From: Desulfuromonas versatilis
GTDB lineage: Bacteria > Desulfobacterota > Desulfuromonadia > Desulfuromonadales > NIT-T3
NCBI RefSeq assembly: GCF_019704135.1
Contig: NZ_AP024355.1
Coordinates: 1,054,001 to 1,118,000 of the forward strand
Length of the DNA: 64,000 bases
Direction: 5' to 3'
Below are positions 39,580 to 47,840 of this stretch, in pieces; position 1 is the first letter of the stretch, and each line of letters opens with the position of its first letter. The translations under genes and the position numbers were made by a program. The notes under the pieces are model-generated. The model ran no database searches and had not been told where the DNA came from. It saw only the letters and a list, made by a program, of their open reading frames with translations.

Positions 39580-40761
39580 TCACCCCCGGGGGCCGTCCTG
39601 GCCTTTCAGGTAGCCCAGGGTGGCCGTCCAGAAGGAGAGGTCGTAGCGGGTTTCCTCGTAGAGCCGGGCGTTCATGATCGCCACCCCGGCGATCTCGGCC
39701 AGGGCCGAGAGAAAGGCGACCTCGTCCTGGCTGAATTGGCGCGGCGCGCCGGTGTAGAGACGCAGCAGCCCGATCACCCGGCGCTGGGCGATGATGGGCA
39801 GCGAGAGCAGCGAGGCGATCCCTTCGCGGGCCATCTCCTCGGGGTATTCGATACGCGGGTCGCTGCAGGCGTCCTCCACCAGCACCGGGCTCCCCTCGAG
39901 GTTTTCCCTGATGCTCTGTTCGGCATGCAGCGGCCCCTTGTCCAGGAACTGTTCGCTCAACCCCCGGGCGGCCAGCAGCTCGAGTTCGTGGGTCGTCTGG
40001 TTGATCAGGCGGATGGCGCACCCCTTGACCTTCATGACGATCAGCACCCGCTCGATGATCAGGGCCATGACCTCGCGCGAATCGAGGGTGGAGAGGATCG
40101 CCCGGGTGATCTCGTGCAGGGTCCGGAACAGTTCCAGGCTGCGGGCAGGGTCGATGGGGGCGAAGGAAAAGCATTTGAAAGCCTGGGTCGGCTCGATGTG
40201 CTGCTGCGGCAGCTCGATGCCGGTCTGCTGCAGCAGGCTGGAAAGCTGCACCCCGGCATCCCGGTAGATGCGGGCGTTGGCGATGGCCAACCCGCCCATT
40301 TCGGCCAGCGCCGAGGCGAATTCGATCTCCTCGCTGCTGAAATCCCTGGGCTCGGCGGTGTACAGGCGCAGCACTCCGATGACCTTGTCGCGGGCGGTAA
40401 CCGGAACCGACAGCAGGGTGTTCAGGCCCTCCTCGCGCAGCTCCGCCTGGTACTGGATGCGTGGGTCGCGGAAGGCGTCGCGGATGTGGACCGCCTTGCC
40501 CTGCAGAACCTCGGGCATGCTGCGGTCCGAATCGAGGGGGCCCTTGTTCAGGTAGCGGTCGCTCAGCCGATAAGCGGCGGCCAACTCCAGGCGATGGCCC
40601 TGTTCGTCGACCAGGCGCAGGCTGCCGGCCTTGACCTCGAGAGCCTCCACCGCCTCGCGGACCAGGGCCTGGAGAATCTCCTCCAGGGATGAGGTGGAAA
40701 GGACCGCCTGGGCGGCTTCGAAAAAGGCGCGGAAGAATTCCTGGGTATGGGTCTGGGGCAT
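39580..40761 (-). CDS. Tandem GAF-domain protein
   Basis: A 393-aa soluble protein with two GAF domains (about 20-175 and 210-370), each with the pattern SLRLVDEQGHRLELAAA.. / AIRLINQTTHELELLAA.. and a closing IGVLRLYTAEPRDFS / IGLLRLYTGAPRQFS. No catalytic output domain follows, so it is likely a small-molecule or redox sensor acting through protein contacts. Cysteines in the second domain (VKGCAIRL, EDACSDPR) could be ligands. It is divergent from nothing and is downstream of the radical SAM gene on the same strand (57-base gap). Confidence 0.8.
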   Translation of the reverse strand: MPQTHTQEFFRAFFEAAQAVLSTSSLEEILQALVREAVEALEVKAGSLRLVDEQGHRLELAAAYRLSDRYLNKGPLDSDRSMPEVLQGKAVHIRDAFRDPRIQYQAELREEGLNTLLSVPVTARDKVIGVLRLYTAEPRDFSSEEIEFASALAEMGGLAIANARIYRDAGVQLSSLLQQTGIELPQQHIEPTQAFKCFSFAPIDPARSLELFRTLHEITRAILSTLDSREVMALIIERVLIVMKVKGCAIRLINQTTHELELLAARGLSEQFLDKGPLHAEQSIRENLEGSPVLVEDACSDPRIEYPEEMAREGIASLLSLPIIAQRRVIGLLRLYTGAPRQFSQDEVAFLSALAEIAGVAIMNARLYEETRYDLSFWTATLGYLKGQDGPRG

Positions 40762-40818
40762 GGTTTCACCTTGATGGAGGTTGCTGAGGCGCCAGGGTTG
40801 CGCGGCAAATCAAATATA

Positions 40819-41913
40819 TCATAACGTTGTTTTATTGCTTTTGGCAATTTCTGGATCCGCGGCCTCGCAGCGGGCCCCGCCAGGCAGCAAACCGGCCAGG
40901 TTGCCCAGGTCGACCCCGGGTGCTGCGGTGAGCTTGACCAGCCCGGCGAGAAACTCGCCATGTTCCGGGTGCCCGGGCAGGTGCACCGCACGCCGCAGAT
41001 ATTCTCCGCGGGAAAACGTCCCCCAGTTGACCAGCCGGCTGAAATAGGCCCGGCAGCCCAGGCCTTGGGCCAGCGCGACGAAGAGGGGCATTTCCCGAAA
41101 ATTGTTCCGCTGCACGACAAAGCTCAGCTTGAGGTCGATCGGCAGGCTCCGCAGAAACTCCAGGTTGTCCAGGAGGCGGGAGAAATCCCCGCCGCGGCGG
41201 TTGCGGGCGTAGGTGCTCGGGGTGGCGGCGTCGACAGAGACCTCGGCGCGGCGCACCAGCGGATGCAGCTGCGGCAGCGATTCCCAGGTCCGGCGGTTCC
41301 AGAGCTGGCCGTTGGTGTGCAGGCGGATTTCCTGCAGCCGGGGAAACAACCTGGGGCCGAGCTGGGCAAGCAGGTCCCGGTAGGCCGGGCTGGCAAAGGG
41401 GTCGCCGTAGCCGCTGAGGGTGATTTCCCGCACCGAGTGGGAAGCCTCGGCGATGATGCGCCGGGTGAGCGCCTCGGCGCGGCTGCGCTCTTCGCCGGAG
41501 GCCGAGTGAAAATCCTCGCGGCAGCTCGGACAGGCCAGGTTGCAGCTGCGATCGTAGCAGAGGTTGAGTTTCGCCGGCCCGAAGGGGAGCACCGACAGGC
41601 CCCGGTGGATGGCCTCGGCGCACTCCCCCGGAACCAGGGCGTCACGGGGCCGTACCGGAGCGCTTGAGGTCGCCAGCCGCGGGCAGCGTCGGGGACTGCA
41701 GCGGTGGAAGGAGCCGTTGAGGATGGTCTTGCGGATTTCCACCGCCGCCGGGCCGTTCCAGACCCGTTCGAGCGGCTCGGCGAGCAGGTTGCCGACGGGG
41801 GCCCTCAACCAGGCCGGGCAGCAAAGAAACACCTGGCCGCCCGGATGGATTTCACACCATTCGAAGGGACTCGTGCAGACCAGCGGGTTGGGGCGAACCG
41901 GTGTCGGGGGCAT
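40819..41913 (-). CDS. Radical SAM protein with N-terminal SPASM-like cysteine segment
   Basis: A 364-aa radical SAM enzyme. The 4Fe-4S/SAM motif is CNLACPSC (CX3CX2C) near residue 130. The protein opens with a segment CTSPFEWCEIHPGGQVFLCCPAW that resembles a SPASM-type auxiliary cluster motif, but placed before the radical SAM core rather than after it. Further core elements are EITLSGYGDPFASPAY and LHTNGQLW. The substrate is unknown; the family includes peptide-modifying and maturase enzymes. The start at 41913 is favoured by a GAGG at 5 bases; the frame is open further upstream to 41994. It is divergent from the ilvB leader. Confidence 0.82.
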   Translation of the reverse strand: MPPTPVRPNPLVCTSPFEWCEIHPGGQVFLCCPAWLRAPVGNLLAEPLERVWNGPAAVEIRKTILNGSFHRCSPRRCPRLATSSAPVRPRDALVPGECAEAIHRGLSVLPFGPAKLNLCYDRSCNLACPSCREDFHSASGEERSRAEALTRRIIAEASHSVREITLSGYGDPFASPAYRDLLAQLGPRLFPRLQEIRLHTNGQLWNRRTWESLPQLHPLVRRAEVSVDAATPSTYARNRRGGDFSRLLDNLEFLRSLPIDLKLSFVVQRNNFREMPLFVALAQGLGCRAYFSRLVNWGTFSRGEYLRRAVHLPGHPEHGEFLAGLVKLTAAPGVDLGNLAGLLPGGARCEAADPEIAKSNKTTL

Positions 41914-42012
41914 GGTGCCTCGGCGGACAGCAGGGTGTGGGTAAGCAGAATGGCTGATTTTCCCGGCAAAGGCAAGGGCTGCGGGGTGAATCATTTTTGG
42001 TTAAATTTGCGC

Positions 42013-42041
42013 TTGACAGCAAAGAGCGGGTTGGCTATCTT
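42013..42041 (+). promoter_or_regulatory. Promoter of the ilvB leader
   Basis: TTGACA (42013-42018), a 17-base spacer and TATCTT (42036-42041). The transcript would start near 42048, just before the ribosome site (ggag, 42051) of the leader peptide. Confidence 0.8.
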
Positions 42042-42062
42042 CTATGTCACGGAGATAAAACG

Positions 42063-42125
42063 ATGTTTCGAGCTTTTCGGCAAATAATCAACCTGCTTCT
42101 GGTAGTCGTAGTCGTCGTACCCTGA
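42063..42125 (+). CDS. ilv leader peptide (20 aa, attenuation)
   Basis: A short ORF with ribosome site GGAG 8 bases upstream encodes MFRAFRQ followed by Ile-Ile-Asn-Leu-Leu-Leu, six consecutive Val codons and Pro. Clustered Ile, Leu and Val codons are the control codons of branched-chain attenuators. It is followed by an intrinsic terminator hairpin and then ilvB, so ribosome stalling when any of these amino acids is scarce would prevent termination. A ggtag/ctacc pairing (42111-42115 with 42136-42140) could be the pause hairpin. Confidence 0.88.
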   Translation: MFRAFRQIINLLLVVVVVVP

Positions 42126-42161
42126 CGGCTCGCCGCTACCATGATTCGACAGCGAATTCAG

Positions 42162-42190
42162 GGAGCGCGGGCAGAACCCGCGCTCCTTTT
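42162..42190 (+). terminator. Attenuator terminator of the ilvB leader
   Basis: A perfect stem ggagcgcggg/cccgcgctcc (42162-42171 and 42177-42186) is followed by tttt. It lies 37 bases after the leader peptide stop. Confidence 0.88.
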
Positions 42191-42203
42191 GCCAATAACG
42201 ACA

Positions 42204-42240
42204 AAAGGCCGCGGATGAACCCCGCGGCCTTTCGCATTTT
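42204..42240 (+). terminator. Second hairpin of the ilvB leader
   Basis: The stem aaaggccgcgg/ccgcggccttt (42204-42214 and 42222-42232) is followed by a short T-run at 42237-42240. It is either a backup terminator or part of the attenuator switch. Confidence 0.75.
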
Positions 42241-42266
42241 CAACCAGCTCACGGGGAGGAGAGATC

Positions 42267-43949
42267 ATGAAAAACGGAGCGCAGATTTTATTGGAATGCC
42301 TCAAGCGCGAGGGGGTGGACACCATTTTCGGCTACCCGGGGGCGCGCACCCTGCTGGTGCACGACGCGCTGATGGATGACCAGGATATCCGCCACTACCT
42401 GGTGCGCCACGAGCAGGGGGCGGCCCACGCCGCCGACGGCTACGCCCGCACCACCGGCAAGGTCGGGGTCTGCCTGACCACCTCGGGGCCGGGGGCGACC
42501 AACCTGGTGACCGGGATCGCCACCGCCTACATGGATTCGGTGCCGATGGTCGCCCTGACCTGCCAGGTGACCACCGCCGACATCGGCAACGACGCCTTCC
42601 AGGAAGCGGACATGGCCGGCATCACCCGGCCGATCACCAAGCACAACTACATCGTCACCGACGTCAAGGACCTGGCGCGCATCATCCGCGAGGCCTTCTA
42701 TATCGCCCGCACCCGGCGCCCCGGGCCGGTGCTGGTCGACCTGCCCAGCGACGTATTGGCCGCAAAAATGGACATGGAGATCCCGGAAAAAGTCACCCGC
42801 CGCGGCTACCAGGAGCTGCCGACCCTCAACCAGAAGCAACTGAAACGGGCCGCCGAGATCATCAACAAGGCCAAGCGACCCCTGATTTACGCCGGCGGCG
42901 GCATCATCATGGCCGATGCCGTGAACGAGCTGCGGGCCCTCGCCGAGAAGGGGGACATCCCGGTGACCCACACCCTGATGGCCATCGGCGCCATGGACGC
43001 CGCTTCGCCCCACTCGATCGGCATGCTCGGCATGTACGGCGCCTACTACGCCAACCTGGCGGTGCATGAGTGCGACTGCCTGATCGCCGTCGGCGCCCGC
43101 TTCGACGACCGGGTCACCGGGCGGGTCGACACCTTCGCCCCCAAGGCGCGCATCATCCACATCGACATCGACCCTTCGAGCATCCGCAAGAACGTCACCG
43201 TCGAGCTGCCCATCGTCAGCGACGCCAAGCAGGCCCTGGCGGGGCTGCTCGAACTGATCAAGCCCGCCGAGCACAAGGACTGGCTCGAGCAGATCCACAC
43301 CTGGCAGCGCGAAGCGCCCCTGCCGCGCCCCGAGCGGCCCGACCTGGTCCCCCACGAGATCATGGAGGCGATCCGCGAGGTGGCCGGCGAGGCGCCGGTG
43401 GTCGCTTCGGACGTCGGGCTCTCGCAGATGTGGACGGCGAACTACTTCGGTTTCGCCGGACCGCGCCAGTACATCACCAGCGGCGGACTCGGCACCATGG
43501 GCTACGCGCTGCCGGCGGCCATGGGAGCCGCCGTCGGCCACCCCGGGCGCACGGTTTTCGCCATCAACGGCGACGGGGCCTTCCAGATGAACGTGCAGGA
43601 GCTGGCGACCTGCTCCCATTACAACATCCCGGTCAAGACCATCATCCTCAACAACGGCAAACTCGGCATGGTACGTCAGTTCCAGAAGGTCTTCCTCAAA
43701 CAGCGCTTTGCCGCCACCTGCCTGGGGCGCGGCGTCGATTTCTGCACGGTAGCCAAGGGCTTCGGGGTCAATGCCATCCGGGTCAGAGCGAAAGCCGAGC
43801 TCAAGGCGGCCCTGCGCAAGGCCATGGAGATTCCAGGCCCCGTGGTGGTGGACGTGGCCATCCACCCCGACTGCTACAGCTTCCCGATGGTTCCGCCGGG
43901 CAAAAAGACGGTGGAGGCGATCTTCTCCCCGGAGGACTGGGAAGGGTAG
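42267..43949 (+). CDS. ilvB: Acetolactate synthase large (catalytic) subunit
   Basis: A 560-aa thiamine-diphosphate enzyme condensing pyruvate (or pyruvate and 2-oxobutyrate) to acetolactate or acetohydroxybutyrate, the first common step of Val/Leu/Ile synthesis. The catalytic glutamate is in VRHEQGAAHAADGYAR, the ThDP/Mg motif is NGDGAFQMNVQELATCSHYNIPVKT..LNNGK, and GARFDDRVTGR is the FAD-region motif of true acetolactate synthases. GGGGAGGAGAG precedes the ATG. It is controlled by the attenuator leader. The regulatory subunit gene ilvN/ilvH is not adjacent: the next gene is on the other strand. Confidence 0.95.
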   Translation: MKNGAQILLECLKREGVDTIFGYPGARTLLVHDALMDDQDIRHYLVRHEQGAAHAADGYARTTGKVGVCLTTSGPGATNLVTGIATAYMDSVPMVALTCQVTTADIGNDAFQEADMAGITRPITKHNYIVTDVKDLARIIREAFYIARTRRPGPVLVDLPSDVLAAKMDMEIPEKVTRRGYQELPTLNQKQLKRAAEIINKAKRPLIYAGGGIIMADAVNELRALAEKGDIPVTHTLMAIGAMDAASPHSIGMLGMYGAYYANLAVHECDCLIAVGARFDDRVTGRVDTFAPKARIIHIDIDPSSIRKNVTVELPIVSDAKQALAGLLELIKPAEHKDWLEQIHTWQREAPLPRPERPDLVPHEIMEAIREVAGEAPVVASDVGLSQMWTANYFGFAGPRQYITSGGLGTMGYALPAAMGAAVGHPGRTVFAINGDGAFQMNVQELATCSHYNIPVKTIILNNGKLGMVRQFQKVFLKQRFAATCLGRGVDFCTVAKGFGVNAIRVRAKAELKAALRKAMEIPGPVVVDVAIHPDCYSFPMVPPGKKTVEAIFSPEDWEG

Positions 43950-43951
43950 GC

Positions 43952-44857
43952 TCAGGCGACTGCGGGCCGGCGGCGCCGCCGTCTGCCCTGGCTGAGCAGC
44001 ACCCCGCCGAAGACCAGGCCGCAGGCCAGCAGCTGGGAGAAGGTCAGGGTCTCGCCGAGCATCAGCATGCCGAGGGTCACGCTGAACACGGGGATCAGGT
44101 TGGTGTAGCCGGCGGCCTGGCTGGCCGGCACCCGGCTGAGGGCGAAGTTGTAGCAGGCGTAGGCGCCGAGGGTGATGAACACCCCCAGGTAGATGATGGC
44201 GACGACCGCGCCGGGGACGAAGGCCGTCGGCAGGGGCACCGCGGGCAGCAGCAGGAAGGGAAAGAAGAACAGGCTGCCGATGAAGGCCTGGATGGCGGTC
44301 AGAAACAGCGGCGGGTAGTTGGCGCTGAGGTGCTTGAGGGTGACGGTGTAGCCGGCGGCGCAGACCATGGCCAGAAACTCGTAGAAATTGCCGAGCAGCG
44401 GGTTGGGGGCGTAGTCGCTGCTTTCCCCGCCCAGGCTGAGCCAGCAGGCGCCGACGATTGCCAGGGTAAACCCCGAGAGGGTCTGGCGGGTGACCTTTTC
44501 CTTGAGCGCGGCCCAGGCCACCACGGCCACCAGCAGCGGCAGCATGGCGGTGATCATCCCGGCCTGGGAGGCGGTGGTGTTGGTCAGGGCCTTGGCTTCG
44601 AAGATGAAATAGAGGCAGGGCTCGCAGACCGCCATGATCAGCAGGAACTTGAAATCCGGCCGCCGGAAGCGGATCTTGCGGAAGCTGGGGATGAGGACCA
44701 GGAAGCAGAGACTGGCCACCAGCATGCGGCCGAAGATGACCACCATCGGGTGGTAGCTCTGGAAGGCCAGCTTCAGGGCGACGAAGGAACTGGCCCAGAG
44801 CAGCATGGCGAATATCAGGCTGGCGACCGGCAGCCAGTCCGAATGTAGTTTGCGCAC
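43952..44857 (-). CDS. EamA/DMT-family transporter (probable metabolite exporter)
   Basis: A 301-aa integral membrane protein with ten predicted helices in two EamA repeats (LLWASSFVALKLAF near residue 20 and LVFGGVLLSQ at the end), ending in an arginine-rich tail. The drug/metabolite transporter superfamily exports amino acids, nucleobases and other metabolites; the substrate here is unknown. GTG at 44857 is preferred because GGGGGA lies 6 bases upstream; the frame also contains a GTG at 44899. Its 3' end almost touches ilvB (2-base gap, convergent), and a terminator between them is lacking. Confidence 0.85.
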   Translation of the reverse strand: MRKLHSDWLPVASLIFAMLLWASSFVALKLAFQSYHPMVVIFGRMLVASLCFLVLIPSFRKIRFRRPDFKFLLIMAVCEPCLYFIFEAKALTNTTASQAGMITAMLPLLVAVVAWAALKEKVTRQTLSGFTLAIVGACWLSLGGESSDYAPNPLLGNFYEFLAMVCAAGYTVTLKHLSANYPPLFLTAIQAFIGSLFFFPFLLLPAVPLPTAFVPGAVVAIIYLGVFITLGAYACYNFALSRVPASQAAGYTNLIPVFSVTLGMLMLGETLTFSQLLACGLVFGGVLLSQGRRRRRRPAVA

Positions 44858-45004
44858 CGCGAATCCCCCGTACAGTTTTGCCGAATCGGGTTTATGCACA
44901 TCAACCCGCGGGGCGTAAAAATACCCCCGTCCGCCAAAAACTGCCAGCGAATTCTACATCGCGCCGGAACCAATGCTGGAAACCCGTTCCCGGCGGCGAC
45001 CTGC

Positions 45005-45130
45005 CTAGCTTTTTTTGCCGGGGCCCCGCTTCTGGTCCCTGCGTCTTTTCGCTCCCCTCAGGCCGAAAAAGCACCCGGCGAGGGTCAGGGTCCAAATGGT
45101 CGCGGTCAGTACGATTTCCGAAGTGGTCAT
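45005..45130 (-). CDS. Small single-pass membrane protein (41 aa), hypothetical
   Basis: A short ORF with a good ribosome site (GGGAGAG, 7 bases before the ATG). The sequence opens MTTSEIV, has one hydrophobic helix (LTATIWTLTLAGCFFGL) and a strongly basic tail (RGAKRRRDQKRG). This is a typical layout for small inner-membrane accessory subunits. A CRP/FNR-like palindrome lies about 66 bases upstream of the start. No family is recognised. Confidence rests on the ribosome site and amphipathic layout only. Confidence 0.55.
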   Translation of the reverse strand: MTTSEIVLTATIWTLTLAGCFFGLRGAKRRRDQKRGPGKKS

Positions 45131-45195
45131 GGCGGGTCTCTCCCTTGGGTCAGCCGATCTTGCCGAAAAGCATAGCCAATCGGGTTGGAGTGGTC

Positions 45196-45211
45196 CTTGA
45201 CCCCGGTCAAG
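45196..45211. promoter_or_regulatory. Candidate CRP/FNR-family site (TTGAC-N4-GTCAA)
   Basis: cttgac (45196-45201) and gtcaag (45206-45211) form a perfect palindrome with the spacing of FNR/NNR/HcpR-type boxes. It lies between the 41-aa membrane protein gene and the LysE-type gene and could control either. Confidence 0.45.
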
Positions 45212-45331
45212 AACCGTTTCGTTTTGTCGGCGGGATCGCTTGCTGTTGCGGTTTTTCGGCTTCTGGGCTAGGATGCAATGATTTGGCGCGGCTCGGGGCG
45301 GTCATCCGCGGCGCATGAAAGGGAGGGTGCG

Positions 45332-45952
45332 ATGAGCATCGAAGTCTGGCTGAGCTATTTTCTGGCCGTGGTCATCCTGAGCGTTTCGCCGGGCGCCGGT
45401 GCGGTCAACACCATGAGCACCAGCATCCGCGTCGGCGTGCGCCGGAGCATTCCGGCCATCTTCGGGCTGCAGGCGGGGCTGGCCCTGGATATCCTGCTGG
45501 TCGGGTTCGGCCTGGGGGCCCTGGTGGCCTCCTCGGTCACGGCCTTCACCGTGCTTAAATGGGCCGGTGCGGCCTACCTGGTCTACCTGGGGTACCGCAA
45601 ATGGACCGACCAGGGGACGGTGGAAATCAGCCGGGGACAGGCCGGCGAGGCCAGCGCCTGGAAAATGTTCAACCAGGCCGCCCTGGTCAACCTGACCAAC
45701 CCCAAGGCCCTGGTGTTCCTGGTGGCGCTGTTTCCCCAGTTCATCGACCCGGCCCGGCCCCAGCTGATGCAGTTTTTCATTCTCGGCCTGACCCTGGTCG
45801 GGGTCGATATCCTGGTCATGTTCGGTTATGCTTCGCTGGCCTCGTCCCTGCGGCAACTGCTCAGCAGCCGTCGCCACATGCGCATCCAGAACCGCATTTT
45901 CGGCGGGCTTTTCGTCGGCGCCGGCGCCCTGCTGGCCTCGGTCAAGTCCTGA
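45332..45952 (+). CDS. LysE/RhtB-family amino acid exporter
   Basis: A 206-aa membrane protein with about six helices. The LysE/RhtB family motif SPGAGAVNTMSTSIRVGVRRSIPAIFGLQAG is at residues 18-48, and MFNQAALVNLTNPKALVFLVALFPQFI is the second conserved block. Such proteins export threonine, homoserine, lysine or related amino acids; the exact substrate is not readable. The ATG at 45332 follows GGGAGGGTGC. It sits in a neighbourhood of branched-chain amino acid synthesis and uptake genes, so efflux of excess amino acids is plausible. Confidence 0.88.
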   Translation: MSIEVWLSYFLAVVILSVSPGAGAVNTMSTSIRVGVRRSIPAIFGLQAGLALDILLVGFGLGALVASSVTAFTVLKWAGAAYLVYLGYRKWTDQGTVEISRGQAGEASAWKMFNQAALVNLTNPKALVFLVALFPQFIDPARPQLMQFFILGLTLVGVDILVMFGYASLASSLRQLLSSRRHMRIQNRIFGGLFVGAGALLASVKS

Positions 45953-46043
45953 GGTCGCAGAGTCGGGGGCTTCACCGTTGCATCCGGCAATGAATCTGGT
46001 TTAGTTTAAGTCTAGAAGTCTGCTGCTCAAGGAGGAGGGGAAG

Positions 46044-46241
46044 ATGATTCTTGTCAGGTTGAAGGACGGCACGTTCAAGAAGGTCCCCACCGATCTGCTG
46101 ACCCGGATGATCGAATCGGAAGAGATCACCCACTTCCGGCGCACCGACGGCTGGGTCGCGGTCGGCAGCGATGCGGTGCGCAAGCGGCGCAGCCCCTTCT
46201 ACCACGGCGAGGAGCGGCGCGGCTGGAAGCGCTTCCCCTGA
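46044..46241 (+). CDS. Small conserved hypothetical protein (65 aa, GSU3473-like)
   Basis: A 65-aa basic protein with excellent ribosome site (AAGGAGGAGGGG). The layout VRLKDGTFKKVPTDLLTRMIESEEITHFRRTDGWVAVGSD, then a Tyr-His-Gly-x-Glu-Arg-Arg motif near the end, is like a short protein family I associate with Geobacter relatives (from memory, not checked). It has no membrane helix or cysteine. The function is unknown. A hairpin terminator follows. Confidence 0.75.
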   Translation: MILVRLKDGTFKKVPTDLLTRMIESEEITHFRRTDGWVAVGSDAVRKRRSPFYHGEERRGWKRFP

Positions 46242-46266
46242 GCGGATGATAGCGGAAACAAAACAG

Positions 46267-46296
46267 CGAAAGCCGGGCCCAAGGGCCCGGCTTTCG
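46267..46296. terminator. Bidirectional hairpin terminator between small ORF and livF
   Basis: cgaaagccgggccc and gggcccggctttcg are perfect reverse complements with a 2-base loop. Confidence 0.82.
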
Positions 46297-46324
46297 TCGT
46301 TCTGGGGGAAATCTCCGGCTTCCG

Positions 46325-47050
46325 CTAACCGCCCAGGTAGGCCTTTTTCACCTCGGGGTTGCCGAGCAGCTGCTCCCCGGTCCCCTCGGCGACGATGGTC
46401 CCGGTGTCGAGCACGTAGCCGCGGTGCGCCAGGTGCAGGGCGAGGTTGGCGTTCTGCTCGACCAGCAGCAGGGTCAGCCCCTCCTGGTTGAGCTTTTTCA
46501 GCGTGCGGAACATCTCGTACTTGAGCAGCGGCGCCAGGCCCATGGAGGGTTCGTCGAGCAGCAGGAAGTTGCAGCCGGTCATGATCGCCCGGCCCACGGC
46601 GAGCATCTGCTGTTCGCCGCCGCTGAGCGATTCGGAGCGCTGCTTCTTTCGTTCGGCGAGGCGGGGGAATAGGTCGAAGACCTTCTGGTAGTCCAGCTTG
46701 ATCCCCTCGGCGTCCTTGCGGGCGTAGGTGGCCAGCTCCAGGTTCTCCAGGACCGTCAGGTTGCCGAAGATGCGCCTTCCTTCGGGGACCAGCGCCAGCT
46801 TGAGCTGGTCGACGATCACGTGGGGCGCCGTCTTGAGGATCGAATCGCCGCGCAGGCGGATCTCGCCGCCCACCACCCGCGGCGCCTCCGGCGGGGGGAG
46901 GCGGGCGATGCTGTAGAGGGTGGTGGTCTTGCCGGCCCCGTTGGCGCCGATCAGGGTGACGATCTCCCCTTCCTTGACGTGGAAGGTGATCCCGTGCAGG
47001 GCCTGGATGTTGCCGTACTTGACTTCCAGGTTTTCAACCGAGAGCAGCAT
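46325..47050 (-). CDS. livF: Branched-chain amino acid ABC transporter ATP-binding protein LivF
   Basis: A 241-aa ATPase with GANGAGKTT, LSGGEQQMLAVGRA and LLLDEPSMGL, typical of LivF (the shorter of the two Liv ATPases, with SMGLAP after Walker B). It energises import of Leu/Ile/Val through LivHM. Its ATG overlaps the livG stop by one base (TGATG). Last gene of the operon livK-livH-livM-livG-livF. Confidence 0.94.
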   Translation of the reverse strand: MLLSVENLEVKYGNIQALHGITFHVKEGEIVTLIGANGAGKTTTLYSIARLPPPEAPRVVGGEIRLRGDSILKTAPHVIVDQLKLALVPEGRRIFGNLTVLENLELATYARKDAEGIKLDYQKVFDLFPRLAERKKQRSESLSGGEQQMLAVGRAIMTGCNFLLLDEPSMGLAPLLKYEMFRTLKKLNQEGLTLLLVEQNANLALHLAHRGYVLDTGTIVAEGTGEQLLGNPEVKKAYLGG

Positions 47051-47817
47051 CAGATATTGTCGTCTCCAAGATAGGCGGAAATGACCGCCGGGTGATTGCG
47101 AATTTCCTCGGGGGTACCTTCGGCGATGGTTTCGCCGAAGTCGATGACCTTGATCCGTGAGCAGAGCTGCATCATCACGTCCATGTGGTGCTCAATCATC
47201 AGGATCGTGACCTCGAACTTCTGGTGGATCCAGCGCACCAGGCGGATCAGCTCCAGCACGTCCTGCGAGTTGAGCCCGGCGGCCGGCTCGTCGAGCAGCA
47301 GCAGCTTGGGGCGCACCGACAGGGCCCGGGCGATCTCCAGCTTGCGCTGGGTGCCGTAGGGGAGGTTGCGCGGCAGTTCATCGGCGAAATCCGCCAGTCC
47401 CAGCGCCTCGAGCAGCTCGTGGGCGTACTCTTCGATCTCCTTTTCCCGGCGCTGGTAGCGCTTTGAACGCCACAGGCTGTCGACCACGCCGTAGCCCAGC
47501 CAGTGATGCTGGGAGATGCGGATGTTGTCGAGCACGCTCATCTCGTTCCACAGCCGGATGTTCTGAAAGGTGCGCGCCACCCCCAGGGCCGTGACCTTGT
47601 GCGGCTTGCGCCCGGCGGTGTCGACCTCGTTGATCAGGATCTGCCCCTCGCTCGGCTGGTAGAAGCCGCTGATCATGTTGAACACCGTGGTCTTGCCGGC
47701 CCCGTTGGGCCCGATGAGGCCGGAGAGCTCGCCCCCCTCGAGGGTGAGGTTGAAATTGTTGACGGCGCGCAGCCCGCCGAAGCTCTTGCCCAGGTTCTTG
47801 ATTTCCAGTACCGCCAT
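47050..47817 (-). CDS. livG: Branched-chain amino acid ABC transporter ATP-binding protein LivG
   Basis: A 255-aa ATPase with GPNGAGKTTVFNMISGF, the LivG-type insertion around GVVDSLWRSKRYQRREKE, signature LPYGTQRKLEIARAL and LLLDEPAAGLNSQD. The signature deviates from LSGGQ in the way usual for LivG. It pairs with LivF on the cytoplasmic face of LivHM. It lies 23 bases downstream of livM and overlaps livF by one base. Confidence 0.94.
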   Translation of the reverse strand: MAVLEIKNLGKSFGGLRAVNNFNLTLEGGELSGLIGPNGAGKTTVFNMISGFYQPSEGQILINEVDTAGRKPHKVTALGVARTFQNIRLWNEMSVLDNIRISQHHWLGYGVVDSLWRSKRYQRREKEIEEYAHELLEALGLADFADELPRNLPYGTQRKLEIARALSVRPKLLLLDEPAAGLNSQDVLELIRLVRWIHQKFEVTILMIEHHMDVMMQLCSRIKVIDFGETIAEGTPEEIRNHPAVISAYLGDDNI

Positions 47818-47840
47818 GCCTTGAGATCTCCCTTCGCGCC

